Shown: piece after piece, positions 1 to 9,281 of the stretch
How positions within the stretch are numbered: the first letter of the stretch is position 1
Layout of the letters: every line of letters starts with the position of its first letter
From: Marispirochaeta sp963667435
GTDB lineage: Bacteria > Spirochaetota > Spirochaetia > JC444 > Marispirochaetaceae
DNA length: 64,000 nt
Direction: 5' to 3'
Assembly: GCA_963667435.1 (NCBI GenBank)
Contig: OY763414.1
Span: forward strand, 1,054,001 to 1,118,000
The notes under the pieces: generated by a model
The model's database searches: none
Told to the model about the DNA's origin: nothing
What the model saw: the letters and a program-made list of their open reading frames with translations, nothing else
Position numbers and translations under genes: made by a program

Positions 1-226
1 CCACAGCACTTAGACCCGCTTGCCAGGCCTTTACAACAGCCATGGAAGGGGAATAGGGCGAGAAGGAGTAAAAAGTATGAACATGATTATTGACTTCACC
101 TTTCACATCCTGCTGCATAATACGTCCCTGCTGTATCATCTCCCCAAGTTCCCGGGCTGCCGCGAGCCTGATTTCTACATCCGGTGCATTTAGATTGAAG
201 TAGATTTTTTCAGGCAGGCTGTTCAT
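1..226 (-). CDS. PHP-domain protein, C-terminus cut by window edge
   Basis: Only the first 75 codons are inside the window. The visible protein begins MNSLPEKIYFNLNAPDVEIR and continues with an NNHVHTFYSFSPYSP stretch, which resembles the first metal-binding HxH motif and following loop of PHP-superfamily phosphoesterases; the GLSAV segment after it fits the first repeat of that fold. The ATG (224-226) overlaps the end of rhaB by 17 bp and is preceded by a G-rich GGCGGGG stretch, so it is read as the last visible gene of the rhamnose operon. The substrate is unknown; assignment rests on one motif and the rest of the gene is missing. Confidence 0.6.
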   Translation of the reverse strand, partial: MNSLPEKIYFNLNAPDVEIRLAAARELGEMIQQGRIMQQDVKGEVNNHVHTFYSFSPYSPSMAVVKAWQAGLSAV

Positions 227-1682
227 GTTTCCCCGCCTTTCTACTCAAGGTTGATGGATAAAAGAACCGTATACTTCCGTTGGATAAAATCAGCTCCCTG
301 CCCTCATCCTGATCGGTCAGATCTCCGGAAGCAACGGCCTGCATCATTATATTCCCCATGGCGGTGGCTTCCACCGGACCGGCGGTTACCGGAATACCTG
401 CAGCATCGGCGGTCATCTGGTTAAGCAGCGTGTTCTGACAACCGCCGCCGATTATGTGCAGGATATCAACGGGGTTACCAATAACCCGGGAAATAAGATC
501 TATGGTCTCCGCATATGCAGCAGATAGTCCCCGAAAAATACCCCGGGCAAACTCCGGGGGAGTTGAGGGAATCTGCTGTTCCGTCTCACGACAGAAGGTG
601 ATAATGCGGTTGGGCATGGAAGCTTCACCCCTGCCTGGCTTGAGGAAACGGGGATCATCCACATTCAGGATATAGCCGTCCGGGGTATCCCCGGCAGTTT
701 CTGCCAGAGTAGCGTAATCAACAACATGCCCTTCAGCTTCCCAGCAGCGTCTACACTCCTGGAGTATCCATAAACCCATTATATTTTTAAGAAGCCGGAT
801 TCCACCGTCGGCACCCCCCTCATTGGTAACATTTGCAACAAGGCTTTCGGGACTGATAAATGGTTTGGGAAGTTCCACCCCTAAAAGAGACCAGGTTCCG
901 GAACTTAAATATGCACCGTTGCTGCCCTTTTTCGCGGGAACTGCCGCCACTGCCGCAGCTGTATCGTGTCCGGCAGTGGCCACAACGGATATCTTATGAC
1001 GAATATCCAGTTCGGCAGAGAGAGCAGGATGAAGAGGCCCCAGAACAGTTCCTGGCATAATGACACTGCGAAACAATCCCGGCTTGACGCCTATTGCCCC
1101 GAGTATTGTTGCAGACCAGTCCCAGGTTTCCGGATTGTACAGCTGACTGGTTGAAGATATGGTGTATTCATTTGCCATAACCCCGGAAAGCCAGTAATTC
1201 AACAGATCAGGAATCATCAGCAGGCGATCCGCACCTGCCAGACCAGAAGAATTTGTTTTTACCTCAGAAGCCAGCTGATACAGGGTATTGATGGGCATAA
1301 ACTGAATACCCGTTTCATAGTAAATAGACTCTCTGTCCAGGCGGGTGAATACCTCTTCCATCATCCCGTCGGTTCTATCGTCCCGGTAATGGACAGGGTT
1401 TCCCAGAAGATGACCGTTTCCGTCCAGAAGTCCGTAGTCTACCCCCCAGGTATCAACTCCGATACTTACAATCTCCTGACCGTAAAGTTCAACCGCCTTT
1501 TTCAACCCCTCTTTAATACGGTCAAAAATATACAGCAGGTCCCAGTACAGGGTTTCGTGAACCCGGGTATTACGGCTGTGAAACCTGTTAATAACTTCTA
1601 TTTCAAAACCATTATCTATGGAGCCGACGATTACCCTTCCGCTTTCGGCACCTAAATCGACAGCAACATAACGTCTGTTCAT
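210..1682 (-). CDS. rhaB: Rhamnulokinase
   Basis: FGGY-family sugar kinase of 490 aa, the usual RhaB length, expected to phosphorylate L-rhamnulose at C1 in the cytoplasm using ATP. The N-terminus AVDLGAESGRVIVG is the rhamnulokinase form of the first phosphate-binding loop, GVDTWGVDYGLLD is the family signature around residues 76-88, and the second ATP-domain motif AYLSSGTWSLLG and the IIGGGCQNTLLNQ adenosine motif are all present. It lies 11 bp downstream of the aldolase gene and overlaps the PHP gene, so translation is probably coupled. It completes isomerase-kinase-aldolase catabolism encoded by this operon. Confidence 0.93.
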   Translation of the reverse strand: MNRRYVAVDLGAESGRVIVGSIDNGFEIEVINRFHSRNTRVHETLYWDLLYIFDRIKEGLKKAVELYGQEIVSIGVDTWGVDYGLLDGNGHLLGNPVHYRDDRTDGMMEEVFTRLDRESIYYETGIQFMPINTLYQLASEVKTNSSGLAGADRLLMIPDLLNYWLSGVMANEYTISSTSQLYNPETWDWSATILGAIGVKPGLFRSVIMPGTVLGPLHPALSAELDIRHKISVVATAGHDTAAAVAAVPAKKGSNGAYLSSGTWSLLGVELPKPFISPESLVANVTNEGGADGGIRLLKNIMGLWILQECRRCWEAEGHVVDYATLAETAGDTPDGYILNVDDPRFLKPGRGEASMPNRIITFCRETEQQIPSTPPEFARGIFRGLSAAYAETIDLISRVIGNPVDILHIIGGGCQNTLLNQMTADAAGIPVTAGPVEATAMGNIMMQAVASGDLTDQDEGRELILSNGSIRFFYPSTLSRKAGKHEQPA

Positions 1683-1693
1683 TGCCGCCCCCT

Positions 1694-2791
1694 TCAGCCG
1701 CCGCTGACTTTACTGCGGTACTGCTCAACTTCCCAGTTGCGGATAAAATCAATTTTATCCTGAGGCATAAACTGATAGCCCCCGAAACTTTCCGTGTACA
1801 CCGCAACCTTTACCCCATCGAGAAACAGCTCCCGTGCAAGTCCGGCAGTTTTAACTGTTTCGCCGATTCCATATATTCCCGTCTCAGATAGAGCAATAAC
1901 CTTCGGCTCCACCCCGTTTTCTTCAACAAAACGGCTGAAAGCTGCGGGCAGGTCTTCCAGCTTCCCGCAAAAGAGGGGCTTAAACCCGGAGTATACAATA
2001 TGATTCGGGGTAAATGAGAGCTCCAGGGGAGTAAAGGCAGCCTGGTCCGCAAGGTATGCAGCTATATCCGAATTAGACGCCGGAGCTGTATTCCAGTTCC
2101 TGTTATCCGGCAGCATCGCTGCAAGCTGTTCTCCGCTTATCTTCAGGTTTTCCGTGTACCCAACTGACGGAAAACGCTCTATTTTCTTAGTCAGAGCCGT
2201 AGTTATTTTCGAATAGAGTTTATCTATTTCTTCAAGCGTATCTGCCTGAATAAAGACACCATGGTTCTGCAGAAAAATAATTTGGTCTCCCCCTCCGGCG
2301 GCACGGTGCTGATCCAGTTTTTCCTGAATTGTAAGGGCAAGAATATAGCCGGGATTTACAACAGGAATCCATAGTGCTTCCCTGCCGAATAATTCCTCCA
2401 TTATTGTTTCGCCCCCCACAGAACAGGTCAACCCGTTCACCAGCGCAGGATGTGTGTGCACAACATACCGGTAAGGGAGGAGTGCATGGAGCAATGTTTC
2501 CACGCTGGGCCGCTTTTCTTCTCCCGGAACTCTGGCATCCATCATATCTTTCAGTGCAGCGGCTTCCCTATCATCGCTTTCTTCCGGATACTTCCGGGTC
2601 ATCATGGCTGAAAGCTTATGCAGATCCATGCGCACAAAGTCGTTGGATTTTATATCCGCCATGGTTGTTCCCGAGGGTTTGACATACATAACCGGGCCGT
2701 CGTTCAGCGAGGTATGGCCTCCCCCGGCAAGCACAAAATCCTTATTTGCACCGTAACGATTGGTAATTTCTGTTAGTTCCTTCACCCCCAT
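1694..2791 (-). CDS. Class II aldolase, probable rhamnulose-1-phosphate aldolase
   Basis: A 365-aa class II aldolase/adducin-family protein. The zinc site is recognisable as VVHTHP near residue 134 plus the later LQNHGVFI motif. Unlike E. coli RhaD (about 274 aa) it carries a C-terminal extension ending in FIRNWEVEQYRSKVS, a tail seen in aldolases of the bifunctional RhaE-W type, but the dehydrogenase half is absent. Its position between rhaA and rhaB makes cleavage of L-rhamnulose-1-phosphate to DHAP and lactaldehyde the likely reaction. It starts one base after the rhaA stop. The lactaldehyde-processing enzyme is not in the window. Confidence 0.8.
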   Translation of the reverse strand: MGVKELTEITNRYGANKDFVLAGGGHTSLNDGPVMYVKPSGTTMADIKSNDFVRMDLHKLSAMMTRKYPEESDDREAAALKDMMDARVPGEEKRPSVETLLHALLPYRYVVHTHPALVNGLTCSVGGETIMEELFGREALWIPVVNPGYILALTIQEKLDQHRAAGGGDQIIFLQNHGVFIQADTLEEIDKLYSKITTALTKKIERFPSVGYTENLKISGEQLAAMLPDNRNWNTAPASNSDIAAYLADQAAFTPLELSFTPNHIVYSGFKPLFCGKLEDLPAAFSRFVEENGVEPKVIALSETGIYGIGETVKTAGLARELFLDGVKVAVYTESFGGYQFMPQDKIDFIRNWEVEQYRSKVSGG

Positions 2792-4045
2792 TCAGGTCCT
2801 CCGGCTCAGAACATTCTGCTCATAGGAGAACACCTCATCCATGTAACTGTCGTCTCCGGGCACATTCTGCACCTCGCAGAATCTTTCCCAGACATCTCCC
2901 ATGGGCATGGATTTAAGCCGTTCAGAAAGGGCCATACGGCCGATATAGTTGCCCTCCTCCTCCAGGCTAATCAGAGTTGAAGTTGGTTCCAGATAAGCGG
3001 ATAGCCAGGCTTTGAGAGCAGCCCGGGCACCGACTGCATATGCACCGATCCGGTTAACCGAGGCATCAAAGAAATCAAGCCCCACAAAAATCTCTTTTCC
3101 CCGTTCATTTCTGACAACTTCCTGGGCCATAAAGTTCAGATCATCGTTAAAAACAACAATGTGATCAGAATCCCAGCGCATGGGCCGGGACACATGCAGC
3201 AAAAGGGAATCCTGAAACTGCAGCACCGCGGAAACCTCATCAGCTACCAGCTCCGTAGGATGGAAATGGCCCATATCGAGGCAGACCATCTTGTTTCTGC
3301 TGATTGCATAAGAGAGGTAGAAATCGTGAGACCCGACAACATAGGCCTCACTTCCGATTCCGAAAAGTTTGGACTCCACCACATCACGCAGTTCTTCAGA
3401 GGGGTACTCTGTAGTGAAGATCCGGTCCAGGGAGTCCAGAAGAATCTTCCGGTAACCTGCACGGTCTGCAGGATAATCCTTCATTCCATCGGGAATCCAG
3501 AGGTTATGCACTGCCGGCGTGCCCTGCTCACGTCCCATATATGCGGCTATCTCCCGGGCCCTTTCAGTATGGGCAATCCAGAATTCCCGAAGGCCCTTAT
3601 CCTTACTGGCAAGGGTAAAGCCGTCGTCTGCCTTCGGATGGGAAAACATGGTACAGTTGAAGTCGAGTTTCACCCCCTGCTCTTTGGCCCATCCAACCCA
3701 GTCGGCAAAATGTTTCGGTTCAATAGCATCCCGGTCTGTCTTTCCCGAGGAGAAATCCCCGTAGCTTGCATGAAGGTTCAGCCGGTGGCGCCCGGGAATC
3801 AACCCGTAGACATACTCAAGATCATTTTTCAGTTCATCAAGATTCCCTGCCTTTCCCGGATAATTTCCTGTAGCCTGGATACCTCCGCCGGAAAGTTCAC
3901 CGCCCTCCGATTCAAAACCGCCGACATCGTCCGCCTGCCAGCAATGCAGACTGAGAGAAAAATCCTTTAATTTCTCCAGAGCTTTTTCGGTATCCACTCC
4001 AAGGACCGCGTAGCGCTCTTTTGCTTCTGTATATCTGTCACTCAT
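2792..4045 (-). CDS. rhaA: L-rhamnose isomerase
   Basis: The 417-aa protein matches the E. coli-type RhaA family, not the RhaI type: SLHCWQADDVGGFE near residues 33-46, GGIQATGNYPGKA near 54-66 and LNLHASYGD near 89-97 are the family's hallmark segments. It interconverts L-rhamnose and L-rhamnulose with Mn2+ in the TIM-barrel active site. DMGHFHPTE and HVSRPMRWDSDH, which hold metal- and substrate-binding residues, are intact. It sits directly before the aldolase gene with no gap and 18 bp after rhaM, so it belongs to the same transcript. A good Shine-Dalgarno (AAAGGAG) precedes the ATG. Confidence 0.95.
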   Translation of the reverse strand: MSDRYTEAKERYAVLGVDTEKALEKLKDFSLSLHCWQADDVGGFESEGGELSGGGIQATGNYPGKAGNLDELKNDLEYVYGLIPGRHRLNLHASYGDFSSGKTDRDAIEPKHFADWVGWAKEQGVKLDFNCTMFSHPKADDGFTLASKDKGLREFWIAHTERAREIAAYMGREQGTPAVHNLWIPDGMKDYPADRAGYRKILLDSLDRIFTTEYPSEELRDVVESKLFGIGSEAYVVGSHDFYLSYAISRNKMVCLDMGHFHPTELVADEVSAVLQFQDSLLLHVSRPMRWDSDHIVVFNDDLNFMAQEVVRNERGKEIFVGLDFFDASVNRIGAYAVGARAALKAWLSAYLEPTSTLISLEEEGNYIGRMALSERLKSMPMGDVWERFCEVQNVPGDDSYMDEVFSYEQNVLSRRT

Positions 4046-4063
4046 GCTTAATACTCCTTTTAT

Positions 4064-4381
4064 TCAGGGAAGATAAAAAACTTCTTTTAATGGAACGGAA
4101 ACCGGAGATTCATCCTCGTTGACTTCCATAAGATCCGCCATAAAATGCCACCACTTACGAACAACTATCTCAGCCCCCAGGTTCTGAGATCCCCCGCTGC
4201 CCTTTACTTTCTGTACAGCAAAGAGAAAGTATGTCTCCTCATCCAGAAATATCCTGTAATCATAAATACCGTTTTCCGAAAGCAGCGTTTTAAGTTCCGG
4301 CCAGATTTCTGCATGACGTTTTTCATATTCCGCCTGCATACCTGGTTTAAGCTTCATTCTGAATGCCTGGATACTGTCCAT
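4064..4381 (-). CDS. rhaM: L-rhamnose mutarotase
   Basis: Small cytoplasmic enzyme (105 aa, normal RhaM length) that equilibrates the alpha and beta anomers of L-rhamnose so that transported sugar can enter the isomerase. The sequence has the ferredoxin-like alpha/beta fold pattern of the family with RMKLKPGMQAEYEKRH at the N-terminus, YRIFLDEET in the middle and the conserved VRKWWHFMADLM segment with paired tryptophans. It lies one base from the permease gene upstream, inside the rhamnose operon. Confidence 0.93.
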   Translation of the reverse strand: MDSIQAFRMKLKPGMQAEYEKRHAEIWPELKTLLSENGIYDYRIFLDEETYFLFAVQKVKGSGGSQNLGAEIVVRKWWHFMADLMEVNEDESPVSVPLKEVFYLP

Positions 4382-4382
4382 T

Positions 4383-5423
4383 TCAGCTGTCCGCCTTAAG
4401 CTTTCGGCCGGCCTTTGTCTGGTCCAGAATCATCGGAAGAAGCACGGCAATAACAAGGAGAAGGCCTGTGGTTATGATCATGACCTTACCGGAGATATTA
4501 AGAAGGCCCATCCCGAACTTCAGGTATCCCAGAAGAAAGATTGAAATAATTACACCGAAGATATTACCCTTGCCTCCGTTGATGGAGACTCCACCGAGCA
4601 CCACCAGGGTAATTGCTTCCATGTCCCACCCGTTGGCGATATTGGGCCGGGTAGATCCTATTCGGGATGTAAGCAATACCGCGGCTATTCCGCAGAAGAG
4701 ACCGTTTAAAACAAAGTTGGTAAAGCGTATCCGGTTAACTGCTATCCCGCTGAACCGGGCGGCACTGCTGGAATTACCGATGGCATAGACCTTGCGCCCG
4801 TATGAAGTCTGGTGCAGGACGTACCACATGATAACTGACAGAACTATAAACAGAACAAGTTCAAACGGTATAATGGTATCACCTATATATCCCTGGCCGA
4901 AATAGCCGAAGGATTCCGGATAATTGGTGTAGGCCTGATCTTCAAGAACAGCCTGGGAAATTCCCCTGAACAGGGACTGGGTGGCAAGGGTTACAGCTAT
5001 TGCCGGCATCCCGAAGAATGCTACAAAAAACCCGTTAAACGCCCCTGCAAGAATCCCGACAACAAGACCGGTTAGAATAAGCACCGGGGTTGAGGCGCCT
5101 GCGGTACTTGCGGCCCCCAGAGCAAAGGAACATAAGGCTAATATAGAGGCAACAGAGATATCGATATCCCCGCTCATAATGACCAGTATCATGGGGAGAG
5201 CGATTATTGCCTTTTCCATAAAGGTGAAGTTTGCATTCATCAGGTTGAAGTAATCGAGAAAATAGGGAGACAGGGATGAAAAAATAATGCCCTGAAGCAG
5301 AAAAATAAGACAGAGAATCACCTCCCAGCGGGTAAATATTGTCACCAGCCGCGCTTTAAGATGCTTTTCATCCACCAGTCGGATTTTACTTACTAATGTA
5401 TTCTGAGTATTCTGGACGTTCAT
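4383..5423 (-). CDS. rhaQ: Rhamnose ABC transporter permease 2
   Basis: Inner-membrane permease of the ribose/rhamnose (CUT2, BPD_transp_2) family, 346 aa with about eight to ten hydrophobic segments. The GGVSINGGKGNIFGV loop near residues 270-290 is the CUT2 signature, and VIMSGDIDISVASI near residue 80 is the conserved N-terminal motif. Its start overlaps the end of the other permease by four bases (ATGA). It should pair with RhaP to form the heterodimeric channel driven by RhaT. The N-terminal 30 residues form a hydrophilic cytoplasmic extension. Confidence 0.9.
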   Translation of the reverse strand: MNVQNTQNTLVSKIRLVDEKHLKARLVTIFTRWEVILCLIFLLQGIIFSSLSPYFLDYFNLMNANFTFMEKAIIALPMILVIMSGDIDISVASILALCSFALGAASTAGASTPVLILTGLVVGILAGAFNGFFVAFFGMPAIAVTLATQSLFRGISQAVLEDQAYTNYPESFGYFGQGYIGDTIIPFELVLFIVLSVIMWYVLHQTSYGRKVYAIGNSSSAARFSGIAVNRIRFTNFVLNGLFCGIAAVLLTSRIGSTRPNIANGWDMEAITLVVLGGVSINGGKGNIFGVIISIFLLGYLKFGMGLLNISGKVMIITTGLLLVIAVLLPMILDQTKAGRKLKADS

Positions 5424-6397
5424 AACACACGCCTCCGGTTTAGCAGGACTTTTTCATTCCGCTTGTCCATAAGAGTGTTGATAAACATCGCGGACAGGAC
5501 AACGAATCCCTGAATGAACATCTGGAAGAACGGGGAAAGATTTATTACCGGAAGGGCATTGTTGATAATTCCAAGGAACAGGGCTCCCAGAATAACGCCC
5601 GGAACGGCACCGGACCCGCCGGCAATACTGACACCACCGAGAACACAGGCCGCCACGGTCTGCAATTCGAATCCGGTGGCGGTTTCATTTACCGCCGCTG
5701 CATAACGGGCCGTCCACATAACCCCGGCGAGGCCGCAGAGAATACCGCTTATGGAGAAAATAATAAAACTGATTCTCTTTTCACTGACCCCGACAAACCT
5801 GGCGGCAATCTTATTCCCGCCGATTGCGTATACTTCCCTTCCGGTTCTTGTGTAACGGCTGAAGTAGAAGGTTAGAATAGAAACGAGGACTGCCCACCAG
5901 ATAAGGTTGGTGATACCCAGAAAATTCCCGTGAGGGAGGTTCATATACCCCTCTGTCATTTCATGAGCGGTGACCCACTGTCCCCGGCTCAGAACGAAGG
6001 TAAATCCACGGTAGATGCTCAGAGTACCAAGAGTGGTTATAATTGGCGGAACTTTTCCAAAGGCAACAATAGCACCGTTAATCATACCTAAGAGCAGCCC
6101 AATAAAAATTCCTGCAAACAGAATCAGGACAATAGGCGTGCCGGGAAAATACTGATTAATCATGGCTGCTGCCATGCCGGAGAAAGCAATAATAGATCCA
6201 ACAGAGAGATCGATTCCACCGGTTAAAATAACAAAGAACTGACCGATGGCAACTATTATGAGGATTGACGTATCGTTTACTATCCGTTCGATATTCACCC
6301 CGGAAAGAAACCCCGGAGCCCGGAGTGATACAAGGATCATCAGCAGTGCTATAAAAACTATAAGGTTGAATTCCCTGGTTCGCAGGAAACGTTTCAT
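5420..6397 (-). CDS. rhaP: Rhamnose ABC transporter permease 1
   Basis: CUT2 permease of 325 aa; VILTGGIDLSVGSIIAFSG near residue 60 and the GGVSIAGGSGAVPGV loop near 255-270 are the family landmarks. It is the partner of the downstream permease, and both overlap their upstream neighbour by an ATGA, indicating translational coupling with rhaT. Located in the cytoplasmic membrane, it forms half of the sugar channel. Because the ATPase gene immediately upstream is frameshifted, the transporter as a whole may be unproductive unless another ATPase substitutes. Confidence 0.9.
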   Translation of the reverse strand: MKRFLRTREFNLIVFIALLMILVSLRAPGFLSGVNIERIVNDTSILIIVAIGQFFVILTGGIDLSVGSIIAFSGMAAAMINQYFPGTPIVLILFAGIFIGLLLGMINGAIVAFGKVPPIITTLGTLSIYRGFTFVLSRGQWVTAHEMTEGYMNLPHGNFLGITNLIWWAVLVSILTFYFSRYTRTGREVYAIGGNKIAARFVGVSEKRISFIIFSISGILCGLAGVMWTARYAAAVNETATGFELQTVAACVLGGVSIAGGSGAVPGVILGALFLGIINNALPVINLSPFFQMFIQGFVVLSAMFINTLMDKRNEKVLLNRRRVL

Positions 6398-7913
6398 GAT
6401 GCGGCTCCTTCCAGTTCGCTGGTATGGCCAGTGGCCGCGCGGATAATTTTTTCCGAATCCGCTTCTTCTCTAGAAAACTCACCGGTTATGCGACCTTCGT
6501 GCATTACCATAATCCTATCTGACATACCCAGGACTTCCGGCAGTTCTGAAGAAATCAGAATTACCCCCAGGCCCTCGGCAGCCAGGTCGGAAACAAACTT
6601 ATGGACCGCCGCTTTTGTTGCGACATCTATTCCCTTGGTGGGTTCATCAAGAATCAGCACTTTCGGTTTTGTCGCAAGCCATTTTGCCAGCACGACTTTC
6701 TGCTGGTTCCCTCCAGACAGAGTATTAGCATTTACATGCCAGCCGGCTGAACGGATTTCCATCATCTCTCCGAATTCCCGGGTTATAGATTTTTCCTGTT
6801 TTCTATCGATTCTTCCCAGGGGGCTAATGTGGTCAATCTGAGGCAGGGTAATGTTTTTGCTTAAATCAAGGTCAAGAATAACTCCCTGGGTCTGCCTGTC
6901 TTCAGGGACATAGGCTATCCCCATGTTCATTGCCTCTTTGGGGTTATGAGTTTTCACTTTTTGTCCGTTTACCGAAATTACACCTCGGGTAAAACGATCT
7001 ATACCGAAAACAGAGCGCATTACTTCAGTTCTGCCAGCGCCGACCAGACCAAAAAAGCCGAGTATTTCACCGTGGTGCAGCTGAAAGGAAACCTGCTTGA
7101 AAAAACCGGTCCGGGAAAGCTCTGAAACTTCCAAAACCACATCTCCGATATCTGTCTCAGATTTTGGAAACATCTGATCAAGACTTCGCCCGACCATCAT
7201 TTTCACAATCGAATCAACAGTGGATTCTTTGACCTTCCCCTCTCCAATATATTTCCCGTCTCTGAGAACGGTAGAATAGTCGGCAATTTCAAAAATCTCT
7301 TCAAATTTATGGCTGATAAAAATTATCGCCTTTCCTTCTTCTCTTAAGCGCCGGATAATCCGGTAAAGCTCCTCGACCTCTTTCAAGGTGAGAGCAGATG
7401 TCGGTTCGTCCATAATCACAACCCGGGCATCAATAGAAAGCGCTTTTGCGATCTCCACCATATGACGCTGGGCAACTCCCAGATTCTTAATCAGGGTATC
7501 CGGATGAATATCAAGTTCCAGCTGTTTCAACAGGCTGCTGGTTTTCTTCCGCATTCCCCGCCAGTCCAGACTGCCCACCACCCCGGCGGACTTCAGATGG
7601 TGTCCCATAAAAATATTCTCAGCCACACTCAATTCGGAAAACATCGAAGCTTCCTGGTGTATTGCTGTTATTCCTGCCGCCTGTGCCTCCAGGGCATTAC
7701 GGAACAGGACTTGTTCACCCTTAAAAGTGATTACTCCGGAAGTCGGGGTATGGACACCGGTAAGGATTTTAACCAGCGTTGATTTCCCTGCACCGTTCTC
7801 ACCGATAGGGGCATGCACTTCACCAGGACGTATATTAAGGTCTACTCCATCAATAGCCTTTATTCCCGGAAAGTACTTGGTAATACCCGCAGCTCCAAAA
7901 TTATATCATTCAC
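6394..7913 (-). pseudogene. rhaT: Rhamnose ABC transporter ATPase, N-terminal frameshift
   Basis: Tandem-ATPase (about 500 aa) of CUT2 importers with two nucleotide-binding domains: first Walker A GENGAGKST, signature LGVAQRHMVEIAKAL, Walker B VVIMDEPTSALT; second half with LSGGNQQKVVLAKWL and LILDEPTKGID. The open frame begins only at a GTG at 7818, right before the first Walker A. The missing first strand is in the sequence but in two frames: a GTG at 7913 gives VNDIILELR, then the frame must shift to read GITKYFPGIKAIDGVDLN up to the GTG. One G missing from a GGG run (7886-7888) explains it. The usual HALIGENG motif also reads HAPIGENG. True mutation or sequencing error cannot be separated here. 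Confidence 0.82.
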
Positions 7914-7973
7914 AATCGGGAACTCCCGACGGAACCAGTCCAATACTGTTTCCGCTTTTATCTCTTAAAACAG

Positions 7974-8005
7974 GGGAGCGGCTTCCTTCCGGAAAAACCG
8001 CTCCC
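7974..8005 (-). terminator. Intercistronic stem-loop between rhaS and rhaT
   Basis: Eight-base perfect inverted repeat (GGGAGCGG / CCGCTCCC) with a 16-base loop, followed on the minus strand by a short T-rich stretch (TGTTTTAAG). It lies 22 bases after the rhaS stop. In binding-protein transporters such hairpins commonly stabilise the binding-protein mRNA and attenuate read-through, which is the likely role here. Confidence 0.7.
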
Positions 8006-8027
8006 GCCTTCTTTACAGATGGACTGC

Positions 8028-9065
8028 TTAGAACATCGCAGCGTAGGTAGCGATATTTTGTGCATTAAACACGAAAGGTTCACCCATAATGGTAACTCCA
8101 TCATCACCGATAGCTATGTTGCCCATACGTCCAGCCTTGATAATATCCCCGGGGTTTCCTGCAACTTTTCCGGTGGCCAGGGCTTCAAGGATGTAGGTGG
8201 AGGTATAACCGAGATCAACCGGGTTCCAGAGGGCCATCTGTCCGCAGGTTCCGTTCTCAACATAGTGCTGCATTTCAGACGGAAGTCCGAGACCGGTAAG
8301 CTGAACAGTTCCCTTTTTACCTTCATCTTCAATTGCCTTTGCTGAAGCCAGGACACCTACAGTGGTGGGAGAAATGATTCCCGCAAGGTCTGGATATTTC
8401 TGCATCAGACCAACTGCCTCACGATAACTTTTATCTGTCTGGTCATCGCCATACACAACTTCGACTATGTCCATATCTTTGTATTCAGGTTTCTGGACTT
8501 CATCCTTCATCCACTCAATCCAGGTATTCTGATTGGTTGCCTGGCTTGTGGCAGAAACAATACCGATTTTTCCCTTGTTACCGCTAAGCTCAGCTATCAG
8601 TTTTACCTGCTGCCGTCCAATGAGCTCAGCTTCAGATGGAGCAAGATCAACAATACGTCCACCGGATGCAATGCAGGAGTCAAAGGAGATCACCTTGATT
8701 CCTGCTTTCATTGCCTTTTTAGCAACAGGAATAAGCGCATCCCGATCGTTGGCAGAAATGGCAATACCATCAACCTTCTGAGCAATCAGGGTTTCGATAA
8801 TCTCTATCTGACCCTCTGCTGTAGGGTTGGATGGCCCCATATAGACTGATTCAACATTTTCGAGCTCACCTGCTGCCTCTTTTCCCCCGTCTGCACATGC
8901 CTCAAAAAATCCGTTTCCAAGACTTTTTACCAGCAAAACAAGTTTGAGCTGTTTCGCCTGGGGTTCAGCTTTTGCTGCTGTTTCCTCTTTCTTACTGCAT
9001 CCGGCCATACCCACTGCAATAAAAACTACAAGCAGCAAAGCAATAATCTTAAATCCTCTTTTCAT
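8028..9065 (-). CDS. rhaS: Rhamnose ABC transporter substrate-binding lipoprotein
   Basis: Periplasmic_binding_4-type sugar-binding protein of 345 aa. The ATG at 9065 is chosen over one 14 codons upstream because AGGAGG sits five bases before it and because MKRGFKIIALLLVVFIAVGM is then a clean lipoprotein signal peptide with the lipobox GMAGC. The mature protein shows LLVKSLGNGFFEACADG at its N-terminal domain and IAISANDRDALIPVAKKA, both typical of RhaS/autoinducer-2-like binders. First gene of the operon; the 216 bases upstream separate it from the divergent broken kinase and must contain its promoter, which I could not place confidently. Confidence 0.92.
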   Translation of the reverse strand: MKRGFKIIALLLVVFIAVGMAGCSKKEETAAKAEPQAKQLKLVLLVKSLGNGFFEACADGGKEAAGELENVESVYMGPSNPTAEGQIEIIETLIAQKVDGIAISANDRDALIPVAKKAMKAGIKVISFDSCIASGGRIVDLAPSEAELIGRQQVKLIAELSGNKGKIGIVSATSQATNQNTWIEWMKDEVQKPEYKDMDIVEVVYGDDQTDKSYREAVGLMQKYPDLAGIISPTTVGVLASAKAIEDEGKKGTVQLTGLGLPSEMQHYVENGTCGQMALWNPVDLGYTSTYILEALATGKVAGNPGDIIKAGRMGNIAIGDDGVTIMGEPFVFNAQNIATYAAMF

Positions 9066-9281
9066 CTGTTCCTCCTGTATTGAGTGATTCTTAATAAATT
9101 CTACCATCCGTTTTTTAATATCTGTTAGGACGTGAATCTACGATAAGCTCCTATTTTCTCTACCCGTCACCCTTTTTGTATCAAAGTATTGGAAAATCAG
9201 AACCGGAGAATGACAATGAGTGCAATTGCAGGAGAAGATTTTTTTGTTGTGCTGGAGAATGTTTAGCCTTACCATGAGTCA

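Noticed and set aside
3161..3970. Plus-strand ORF of 269 aa opposite rhaA
   Set aside because: Shadow of the isomerase coding frame; no start signal or known domain.
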